Source: an uncultured Methanomassiliicoccus sp. (GTDB lineage: Archaea > Thermoplasmatota > Thermoplasmata > Methanomassiliicoccales > Methanomassiliicoccaceae). Taken from it: a stretch of 64,000 nt of DNA. The stretch spans positions 95,437-159,436 of the forward strand of contig CALUEU010000006.1 of assembly GCA_944319735.1 (NCBI GenBank), read 5' to 3'. The notes below the pieces were generated by a model that worked only from the letters and a program-made list of their open reading frames with translations, did no database searches and was not told where the DNA came from. The first letter of the stretch is position 1. Every line of letters begins with the position of its first letter. The position numbers were made by a program, and so were the translations under genes. Below, piece by piece: positions 50,501 to 62,500 of the stretch.

Positions 50501-53500
50501 TTGCTAGTGTGATTGATAAAAGTATATTCTCTGTGCTGCCCGTCAACCGGCAGAATTACAATTGGCAGTTTATTAATTGTAAATTTAATATCATTGCCAG
50601 ATTTATCTTTATCGTCAAATATTATGTGGTAATTTGAATATGATTTATTCCAACTTTCAGATTCGTCTAGATAGTTATAACTTCCAGCGTTGTCAAATGA
50701 TGCGCTGTTTTCATCATAATCATTGCCTAAATATTTGAGGGTGATATCTATGGCATCACCATAATCTGATGGTTCGAATATATTACCATTCGTGTCATAA
50801 AATTTGTAGGTCAGATCTGGGGTTGGTTCACCATATAGCTTAAACTGATTTTCATCAGGCTTGATTGTAATTGACAGCTTTTCAATTTCATAATCTGCGG
50901 TTCCGGTTGCTCCCTTACTTGCTCCAGAATCATAATAATTAGTTGAGTTATCCTTTGCTGTCAGAATTACCTTATATTTTCCAGCATCCGTAGGTTGTAT
51001 GCTTCCTAAATCTGTACCATCTTCTTTCTGATAAGATATATCGAAAAGAGATTTCCAATCTTTTATCTCAAAGCCTGAATTATCAGTTCCTAGATATACA
51101 CTTAAGACAGGATCCTGAATGGCATTGCTGCCGTCATAGATCATATTGTCTTTTACTTCAATGAATATCCCGCCGGTGTAGGGAGTTATGCTAAATTTTT
51201 CGGAACCCTTAGCTGCCTGAGGATAATTTGATGAATAAAAGTCAGATGCTCCAGATGTGGCAGTTAGAGTAAGAGTGTAATTGCCTGCATCTGTCGGTAT
51301 GGTTGGGGATTCTGATTCACCTTTTTTGGCATAAGATTTAGTGAATTGATTTATCTCACTCTGAGATAATTTGTAATCAACACCATTCTTGAATCCATCA
51401 ATGCCATCGTTGTCAATATACACAGTAATGTAATTAAGAATGTTCGGCTGCAGCCCGTTGTATGTATATTCATTTGTTGTGAATGATATTTCGAGACCAC
51501 CGGTAAACGGATGTATTATGAAATCTTCCTCACCCTGATAAGTTTCCTTATTATCACCTTCACCTCTTTCACACGTTAATGTGAGCTTGTATGTTCCTGC
51601 ATGAACCATTCCGTCGGAAGATATTGGAGATCCATCTTTATTAGTCAATTCGATAGTATCAGTATCATAGAGTTCAAAGGAAGAATTGCCTTGTGAAGCT
51701 GAGATAGTAATATTTTTGTCTTTAACACCAATCCTATTTTCCCAATCGTAACCGTCGAATATTGCAGCATTATCGAATGAAATGGTGAGATTGGAAGTCG
51801 CCCAGACTGCATAGAGCTCTAAAGCTATATTGTTTCCAGCATAGTCGGCTTTCTTGATCATCTCATCTGTTATTGTAACAGAACCATTGTCAGAATACTC
51901 AACAGAATTGGAAGTGCTTGATGATGAGGACCATCCTTTGAAGATGTGTCCTGCGTATGTAAAGAAGTCATTAGCGGGCAGTTTCACAGACATATCTTGT
52001 TCATATTTGGAAAATGGCACATAAACTGGAGCAACGGTGCTGCCTGTAATATTATTATGCAAAACTATGTTGTATGTTACAGGATCCCATATGGCATAGA
52101 GTGTATGAGACTGAGGATTTGTTACCTCTGTTGAAGAAGTGACTTCAGATCCGTTTGATTGAGCAGTATACCATCCTTTGAAAGTATATCCGAGTTTTGT
52201 AGGATTGCTTGCAGGCAGAGTGGAATATTTTTCTCCAAATATAACTGTTATTGGACTTGTGCTAGATGCAAGAGTTCCGCCATTAAGCTCTAAGGTAACA
52301 GTAATCTCAGATGCAGTCAGATTCAATGTAACACCGGAATCAGCGGCTACTGTAAAGCTAAGAGTTTCCAAGGAAGTATTATTAGCATTACTGCCGGTGA
52401 CAGACCAGCTGCCAAATGAGTATCCAGGATAAGTATTGTTGCTGTTTGGAATCTCTTTGATGAATCTAATATTAACATTCGTTCCGTCTGCAACTGTAAA
52501 TGCCCCGTTAGTTACCTTAGTCCATACTGGTTTCTCAGTTGCATTTTCAGTGTAATATTCAAAGCTGACGTACTTTCCAGCAGCAGGATGATTTGTAGTC
52601 AGAGTCACTGTATGAAGGGTTGATTCAACCCAGACAGCATAGAGGGTTATTTGGTTGGAGTCATTTGCATACTTGATTATCTCATCTGTGAGTTCAATGC
52701 TTTCTGTCGATCCTGTGACTGCGCCTTGAGATGCAATAGACCATCCTTTGAATTTATATTGTTTTCCATTTAATTCAAATATATTTGGATTTGGTGATTT
52801 GTTTTTCAGATTAATAGTATTGCCGACTTTGTATGTGTTACCATCTATAGGCACTGTGATATCTCCACCATAATCCGTAGGCTTGTTTGCATTGAAGACT
52901 ACGGTGTAGTCGTTTGATGTCCATTTAGCATAGACCGTTGTGTTTTGCGAGACTCTAGTATCGCCTGTGAAGTCGGCAGTGCCTGTTTCGGATGTGCTCC
53001 ACTCATCAAAGGTGTAACCTGCGCGGACAGGGTTCTGAGGCATGTTCGAACCTACTGTTCCTTCTTTATCTGATAGAGGCACTGTAACAGGGTTCGGGCA
53101 GTTGTCATAATTGTAATTGAAAGTCACAGATGAAACCCATTTGCCGTAGAGAGTCGTATCGGCAGTGATGACTGCGCTTGGATCACTGTCATCAAATGAG
53201 TATGGATTTGAATATTTCTGTTCACTTGCATCTGTATATGTGCGGTACCAGCCTCCGAATGAGTATTTGTTATCCTGTCTTGAAGGATCTGGAGTTGGTT
53301 TGTCTGCAACATCGCCATGCGTGATCTGCTGCGTTGCTACCGCCCCTACACCTGCATCTGGTTCTCCTGGAGCTGGTACAAATTTAACATTATACCATGG
53401 TTTCAGCTCTCCGACATAAATTTCTATCTGGATAGTTCCATCAGGTGTTGTATTATCGGCGAGCACAGGTTCCTCTGAAGCTTTGGCAGACTTTGAGAGA

Positions 53501-56500
53501 TTGTAATAGCTGATTGTCAGAGTTACAGTTCCTATTGCGTAGCCTGAAGAGTCTTTGAGATTATTTATAATAAATTGGAAAGAAGTATTGAATCTGCCGT
53601 CTGTTTCTCCTAAAAATTTATTTTGATTTCCTGCATTCAATGCAAACTCTTCAAATGAGAATCCGTCCCAGCCTGTAGAGTTGTCGTTGTTGAGGGAGTG
53701 ATTCATTCTGATCATGTATCTATCTTTAGAATTGACATTACCGACATCATCAACTAAATTGAAGTTGCCATCGATGCTAACATTTGTCAATTCAAAACGA
53801 TACTTGTCATCATTGATGTTTGAAATCGACATGTTCCATGAGTATTCACCTTCCTTGGTGGCATAGAGATTCATGTCATTTTCATAATTTTTATTGTCTT
53901 TTGTAGCACCGAACCCTGCAGCCTGTGTCTCAATATTTACGATGGCGGAAATCTCGTTTCCCGGAGTGTATATCTTTTCACCTTTGTCATCAATTAACTG
54001 ATCACCGTTCTCGTCAAGCACAGGAATTGATTCTTGAATAAGAAGCACAACGTAACCGGCAGTGGTTGTCTGAGTTACTCCTGCAGAGTGCAGTTCCAAA
54101 TCAATCTCAGGAAGTGTTGCTCCTCCTGTTGCGATAAACTCTCTGCCTGGAATTGTTGAATCACCTTTGTCGCTTGTGAGCCATATTGCGGACTCCCCAA
54201 GATTGTCAGAAGTGAATCCATTTCCGAGTACTGCTTTCAGTTTGAAGAATCTGTTGACATCTGAGTTTCCAAATGAAACATTTTCACCGATTAAACGCAG
54301 ACTTGCCTTGTCATCATTAAGGCTTGCCGCCTGTGCAGGATAAATGTCATAGCCGATGAGTTTGAATTTCGCTCCTGCTTCAGTCATCGGCAGAACGATC
54401 TTACCATAGTTGACGTATTCTGAACCTGATTTATTATCAGTATCGGCAACGATTGTCGAAGAGGCTGATAGATGTCCGCCTCCGATAGGATGCCAGGCTC
54501 TGTATCCTTCTGAATCTTTTTCGAAGTCTTCATGAGGAACTTTAGTTCCTGACAAACTTCCAAATGAGTTTCCATATGTGAATCCCCCTTGTGACTCTAA
54601 GCTGCCGTACACATATGCAGTATAGTAGGAAGTATCACTCAGATCAAGGAAGAAATATCCTGTGACCTTTCCGAACTCTCCGTCAGGCCAGAGTTCTGGT
54701 TCATCACTTAATGCAGGATTCGGCGAAGTGACACTGCCTAAACCTTTTTCTGTTTTGATTATTAATGTAATACCATTGTTGAGCTTGATTGTGTTCAGTG
54801 CATTGTTTTGAGCAGTATCTGCACCTGTGCCGTCTTTGCTGTAAATGCTTCTCAGGTCCTGCACAACTGAATCTAATATAATCTCACTGCCGCCCTGCAG
54901 TGTAAGACTGATTACGTGATTCAATGAATACAATGCAGTTTTATTGACGTTGGAACCGTCGGATCTTCCTGGAAGCCTTAATGATGAGTTTACAAGAGTA
55001 ACGTTTGTTGCTCTCTGAATTGAGTAAATGATGAATTGATTCTGATCGTTTATCGCATTATAATTCCTAATTGTGATGAACCTCGTCATATCTTTGTCTG
55101 AGTAGAATGTAGTGCAGGAGTTTCCGCTGCCGAACAAGCTGCCCTGAATATACATTGCCTTTGTTTCGCCTGATATATTCGTTCCTGTAGCGTAGCCTGT
55201 TCCGTTGACGAATATATGTGATGAACCGTAAACGCTGATGTAATCATAGTTTATTGTGGTAGCTGAAGGATCTCCCCTGTCTCCGCCTGCAAAGACTGTT
55301 CCGTTGATGAAGAGGTCGTGTACATAATCAGCTTTAGTTTTTTCAGAACCTTCAGTAATATCAAATGGACGACCTTTGCCGGCATAATTGTCGTCGCCGT
55401 AATTGTTATAATAATGGCATTCTCCGTTTGAATTGTCATCATAAGGCATTACTGAGTTCCAGCCGATATGCACATGAGTGTTTCCGTAAATTGCTCCGAA
55501 GTATCCTCCTCCGAAGACGTTTCCATGAATTGTTCCGCCTACAATGTTAACAAATGATGCACTGAACTGATAATTGAGAATATTTTTAGATTCCTTGTTT
55601 ACTTCGTACGTATTATTGTCACGTGTTGTATCATCAAGGTTTGCAATTACTTTCAGGTCAATGTTCTGATTTGTATCATGAAGATACTGCATCAGACTCT
55701 TGAGTATTGAGAATCCTCCCACGTCTCCGTTCTCGCTTCCGCCGTAGACATGTTTGTTAATAATTCCGTTTGAAATATTAACTTCAGTTCTGCCGATTAC
55801 CGAGAGCTTGTTGTATGCTGTGGTGCCTTGAACGGATTGATAGTCTGCTTTATTGATGCCCTTTTCTGTCCAGACATGCAGAGGATTGAGATTCTCCCCC
55901 TTCCCTGCTCCATATATGCTGCCTGAAATTGTTCCGCCATAGATGTTGACACGTGAGTATATATCATTCTGAATATCAAGGTTCTTTTCGATTATACCAC
56001 TGCTGTTGAGATTGAGGTGAGGGATATTGACTATGACTGAGGCAGCGGTTGTGGTATCAATGTTTATACCATCAAACGGGTTTTCATTTCCCGGTGTAAT
56101 CATAATTAGTTGAGTCGTTGTCGAGCCGACAATGCCGAACTCTCCTCCGCCGTAGACATTTCCCCCGATTGTGCCTGAGTTTACTGTAACATTTGTCTCC
56201 CTTCCGACTGCGCCTGAAAGAATGTTGCCGTTGTCGCCCCTTCCCTTTCCTCCGCCGTAGACGCTGCCACTTACTGAAGAATCTGTGATTGTTACTGTTG
56301 TTGATGCTCTGCCTTTGTATCCGTTGTCGTCGTTGTAATCAAGCTCCGGCTTGTCATTTTCGTTGAAATAAATTGCATCTCCGCAGAAGTCTCTCTCGAT
56401 TACCCATACGTGTTTGCTGTCAGATAATATTTCAACGTCTCTAGCAGTGCTGTCTGTAAAGTGCCCGATAATTCCTAAGTCTCCTCCTCCGTAGATGTTT

Positions 56501-59500
56501 CCTTTGATTTCTGCGTAAGTTATATTCACATTCGCAGAATCATAGATTTCTGCATACTGTATGGATTGAACTCCAGTATTGCTGCCTAATCCTCCTCCAT
56601 AGACGTTTCCATCAATTACCAGCTTAGACTTGGAGTCTGAGGAAATTCCATGAATCTCAACATCAGTGGTTCCATACACCACTGCGTAACCTTTCAGATT
56701 AATCTCTTCACCGTTTGGACCAGTTGTTAAGTCTCCCCCCTGTCCTCCGCCGTAGACACTGCCTTTGATGTGAATTGTATCTGATTCATTATTAATTACA
56801 ACTTTAACATCTGCTGTGATTCTTTTGTTTCCTGTATTATCATCCTTGATATTGTTGTTGTAAGCTTCCAGCTTAGAGTTGACTTGCGAGTAGTCGTCAA
56901 TTTTTTCAAAACTGAAGACTCCCGGGATCACTCCGATTGATCCCATGTTGCCTCCGCCGTAGACACTGCCGTTGATTGTTACTGATGAAGCGAGTGTGGC
57001 ATTACTTCCTATACAGACCTCGGTGCTGCCCGCGATTACCGCTCTCGGTCCGTATCCTCCGCCGAAGACGTTTCCAGATCCATAACTTCCGCTTTTAGTT
57101 TCAGACCCAATGGTTGAATTCAGAATTATAACGGAAGTCTTTGAATCATTTCTGCATGAAGTTACAACAGGACTGCTTTTTACATTATCAATTACATCAA
57201 TAGTGATTCCCATTGATCCTATGAGTGCATACGCTCCTCCACCGTAGACACTGCCTGTAACTGTTGATGCCGGCGAAATTTCACGTGAAGTTTCTTCCCC
57301 TTTGATTACTACCTTTGTGTTCCCGACTGCGCCTGAGAGAATGTTTGTTATAGTTCCTCTTCCTCCGCCGAAGACAGTTCCTTCGATGAATGAAGCGTTT
57401 ATTGTTACGTTTGAATCCTTTCCTGTAAATTCTCTTAAGATTTTACTACTGGCATCTTCAGAATCAATGAAATATCCTACAACACCAAGGTTTCCTCCGC
57501 CGTAGATATTTCCTGTGATGTGTGCGTTGGAAATATTTACGGAAGATGTATCAGTAACTGCAGCATAGACGATGATGTCTAAACTCTGCCCATCTGAGGA
57601 TTCCATTCCCTCTCCTCCGCCAAAGACGTTGTTTGTTATGTTAATGCTCTGACCCTCTCTTGAAGGAGCATAAGATCCCGTAATGCTTACATTTGACTGT
57701 CCGTGTACAACCGCATATCCGTACAGCACTCTGCCAGGATTCATATCCCAATTATCTGGTTTTATATCAGTCGGATTCCCCTCATATGGGATGTATAAAT
57801 CTCCACCTCTTCCTCCGCCGTAGACATCATCGCCGACAATGATTCTATTATCGGCATCCCCATTCAGACTCAGAATAACATTTGATGAAACTGAAATGGG
57901 TTGATAGCCTGTGGGAAAACTGTCTTTATTTTCGGAGCCCTCCAGCTCCATGATGAACCCGACGGAACCCATGTTGCCTCCGCCGTAAATGCTTCCTTTA
58001 ACATCTGCACGATATTTGCTGTCCATATTTCTTATCAGATCTGAAGGATAAGATTCGTTACCAGAAACTCCGATAAACACATACGTGCTTCCTGCGACTA
58101 CTGCTCTCGGACCGTATCCTCCGCCATAGACGTTTTCTGAAATTTCCGCATTAAGTATCACGACTATTGCTTTCGAGATATTATTGGACGCTATGATTGT
58201 AGGGTTGATTTTTCCATTATTATCGACGGAATTTTTGTTTACAACGAGCTGATCGCTTACAGCCGCATAGTTTCCTCCGCCGTAGACGCTTCCTGATACT
58301 TCAGAACCTCCGCCGATAATAACTGTCGATTCTCCTACAGCTCCCGAGATTGCATTGGCAGTTGTTCCGTATCCTCCGCCGTAGACGCTTCCTAATACTC
58401 TTGACTTATTGATTATAATCTTAGTATCAGTTCCATAATAATGCCTGTAATTTCCAGTTCCAGATGAGGTTGAAAGACCTGTCAAAAGCGGCGAGGTGTC
58501 ATTATCATGATAGTATCCAAGAATACTGAGCTGTCCTCCGCCGTAGATGCTATTCACATCCGCGTTTGATATGCTGATTGAGGTATTGCCCGTCACAGCA
58601 GCGTACAGAATGACACCTATTTCTCCAGAATTTGTCACTTTTGGATTACCCTGCCCCGCTCCGTAGATACTGCCTGTAACTGAGATTGTTCCGCTGCCTG
58701 AACATTTGATAGATAGATTGGAATTTCCGTGGACGATTGCGTATCCCTTGAGAGTTTCGTATTTCTCTGGATCGTCTGAGATCATATGGATAAGATCTCC
58801 GCCTCTTCCTCCGGCGTAGATATTTCCGACTGTATTGTTTTCAGGGATTCCGCCGATCATAATTTTAGGATTGGATGTTTCAATAAATATATTTGAAGAA
58901 ACTGAAAGAGTGTTGTAATCTTTACCGAAGTCTGAGACATCTTTCTGAGAGGTATTGGCATCAAACCCGATTGATCCCATATCTCCACCGCCGAAGATAT
59001 TTCCGAAGATTGTGATGTTGCTCTGATCTATATCTATTATTAAATCATTCAGAGTATTGTTGTCTGTAGGTTTGCCTATGAAAACATATGTGCTGCCTGC
59101 AACAGTTGCTTTAGGACCGTATCCGCCTCCAAATACATTTCCCACAGACGAGGTTAACGCAGGATCTCCCTCTGAGCCCATATCGCTAATGGGAATTACA
59201 TTTCCGCCAAGAATTATGACATCTACTCTTCCATTATTTTTTGCGGCTGTAATCCTGGGATCGAGACGTTTTTCAGAATCAATAGGAGCAGTAGAAGCTT
59301 TGTCAATAGTAACAGATGTTCCTCCTACGATTGAGTAAGCTCCTCCTCCGTAGACATTTCCATTGATTGTTGTACTTCCGGAAACTATTGTTGTTGCGTT
59401 GCCTACAGCACCTGAAAGAACATTGTTCACTGTTCCCTTTCCTCCGCCGTAGACTACGCTGTAAATTGTTCCTCCCTTGATGATTAAAGTTGAACTGCCT

Positions 59501-62500
59501 CCCTCGTAGGTTCTTATGCGGCCATTATCATGATAAATCCCTACAATTCCTAATTCTCCGCCGCCGTAGACATTCCCGGCATCCTCTAATATGCTGTCAC
59601 CAATGGTTCCGATTGTCACGTTTCCTGAGATTTCAACATTAGTGCTGCCAGTGACTGATCCAAGAATGATTGCATTCAGAGATGTATCAGTAGTTTCTGT
59701 TTCGTCTTCTCCCTTTCCCCCTCCGAAGACGTTTCCTTTGATCTCTGTATTTCCTGAAATTATTACATTTGTTGATCCTACAGTAAATTCAAATTCCTGC
59801 TCACCTGCAGATCCAGACATATTAAGTTCCAAGAGTGCGCCTACAAGTCCTAATTCTCCTCCGCCGTAGACATTTCCGTTTATTGTTACAGTTGAAGAAT
59901 CTGAAGAGATTTTGACTGTCGAGGATTTAACTACAGTAGCGCTCGCTCCCTTGCCTGCACCGAAGACGTTTCCTCCGCTGCTGCTTGTGCTTGTTGTTCC
60001 ATCTGAATTTGATACAGTGATTTTCTGACCGATCGTTCCGCCGCTGATTGTTACATTTGTCGATCCGATCGGATCTCCATCTGGTTTTACTATCTTGATG
60101 TCATAAGAATATGTGTTGACTCCGCCTTCAAAATTGCCAATTATTATTTTACTTGTATGATCGGAGATATCTACTGCGCTCTTTCCTACGAAACCGTTCT
60201 CTCCTCCGCCGTAGACATTTCCTGTTACAGTTCCTCCGCTGATGAAAACTTCTGTTTTTTCTCCGACAGAACCTGTAGTCACCAGATTGGGCTCTCCCAT
60301 TCCTCCGCCGAAGACGTTTCCTACTGATCCGTCAGAACTCGGTACAGTTTCTGACCCTATCGTTCCGCCGCTGATGGTTACATTTGTTGTTCCTTTAGAA
60401 ATCATGTGGCGGAAGTCGTATGTGATTTCATCATCCACGTATGGGGTGATCCTTTCTGCAGTGATCACGCCTACCGCAGCGTAACTGCCGCCTCCATAGA
60501 CGTTGGTGTAAACAGTTCCTCCATTGACAGTTACGTTCGTACTTCCTTCAACGATACCGAACTGAACCATGTATCTGTTGTTAGATTCCCATTCATTGAA
60601 AGAAAGATTGTTGGTGTTTAATTGCATATCATAAATATTGCTGACAATCTCCTCTTCTCCAGTGGTGCTGTTGGAAACAGTAAGCGTCAGCCTGACGTAT
60701 TTGTAACCGTCTGCTTCACTGGCGAGAATGGATGTTTTATCAGGATCAGTATCTGCAATTTGATTTGGATTCAAAAAAGCAGCGTCATCCGATACTTCCC
60801 ACTTGTATGATTTGACAACACCAAAATTCAAGCCCAGATTTGCTGCCTCAGATTCATGACTGGAGTCAATCATGTTGTACAGTTTAGAGGTTATTTTAGT
60901 ATCGCTTAATTCAATAAACACTGACTTGCTGAGACCTTTGCCTCCGCCGAAGACGTTTCTGTAAATTTCTGCAGTTCCACTTACCTTTACATCAGTCTTT
61001 CCGGTAACAAGACCGAGTTTTCCTCCGCCGAAGACACTGCCTGAGTCCTCGCTGTCCAGCCATCCTGGTTCCGTTTCTGCCAGACTTCTTGTATAATATC
61101 CGATCTTTCCGCCGGAGATGGTGACGTTTGTATTTCCGTAAATGTTTCCTTTCGTAACACCATTACCGAATTTTCCTTCACCTATATCCTTTGGCAGATT
61201 ATCGTTTTCGTCTCCTTTTCCTCCGCCGTATACGCTGCCTGCAATGTATGTAGTATTTCCAGAAATATTGATATTGGTGGAAGCAGAATTGATATTAGCA
61301 GTACCTACAACTCCGAAGTTCCCTCCGCCGTATACGTTGCCTTTAATGTTTCCGTCAGAGATCTCAATCTTTGTGCTTACTGTGACTAGTCCTGCCCAGT
61401 TAGTCTCCGTAGATGCAGTTCCTTCTCCTCCGCCGAAGACTCTTCCGCCATTTCTTTCTCCGACGACTCCTCCTGACATTGATACTAAAGTGTTTCCTTC
61501 AACAACGGCGATGCTTCCTCCGCCGTAGACATTTCCATTTATTTCTCCATTAAAAATATAAACAGATGTGTTGCCTTCGACTTTGGCGATTGAATCCAAA
61601 TCGTTATTCCAGCTTTTCCATATATCTTCGTTGAAACTAGCATCTAACGAAAGAGTGCTGTTAGTTATGGAAAGCGCATTGCTGTACACTGTTTCATCAT
61701 TCAGCGTTACTTTCAATCTCAGATATCCGCTGTCATATGTGCTGTTAGTATAGGAATCTGAGTTGGATCCATTACTCACACATGTAGTAAAATCCAGAAC
61801 ATTGTTTTTGCAGTACTGCCATTCGTATTTTATTTCTCCTTTTTCATCTTCAGAATATCCGTACAATTGAGATACAGCTTTGGAAGGATTGGAAGCATCA
61901 GGACCTATGAATACTGACCTGCTTACTCCCTTCCCTCCGCCGTAGACGTTTCCTAATATTTTTGCATCATTCTGTATTTTAACAGTTGTGGTTCCTGTAA
62001 CTTTTGCCACTTCACGATTTTCAGCATCTAGATCAGTGAAAATTGCAAGGGTACCATTATTTACATTTGTAATTTTGACATAGGATGATTTGGCGACACC
62101 CATTCCTCCGCCGTAGACATTTCCATCAATTGTAGCATTGCCTATGACTACATTAGTGCTTCCAATAATGTGTGATTTTCCGGTAGTGTCGTTGTGAGGG
62201 GTTCCTTTATTACTGCCACCGTCATTATTTACTCTTAACGAAAGGTCTGGTCCTCCAGATCCTCCACCATAGACGTTTCCGTAAATGGATGGTGCATCAG
62301 TACTAATATTGCCGCCAATTTTAATTGTCACGTTTCCCTGAACTGAACCTCTGTATCCTCCACCGTAGACGCCGGGACTGATCTCATAATAATTTGAAGG
62401 CTTATTGCCAATTGAACTTCCTATCGATTCCCAAGAGGGGTCAGTTAGATCTTTTCCAATCTGTCCGCCGGTGATTAAAATATCAATATCGCCGATAACA

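Noticed and set aside
54900..62500. Regularly spaced short repeats that might suggest a CRISPR array
   Set aside because: They are codons for YGGG/FGGG turns in one long open frame, with variable spacing and no constant spacers; no cas genes are present.
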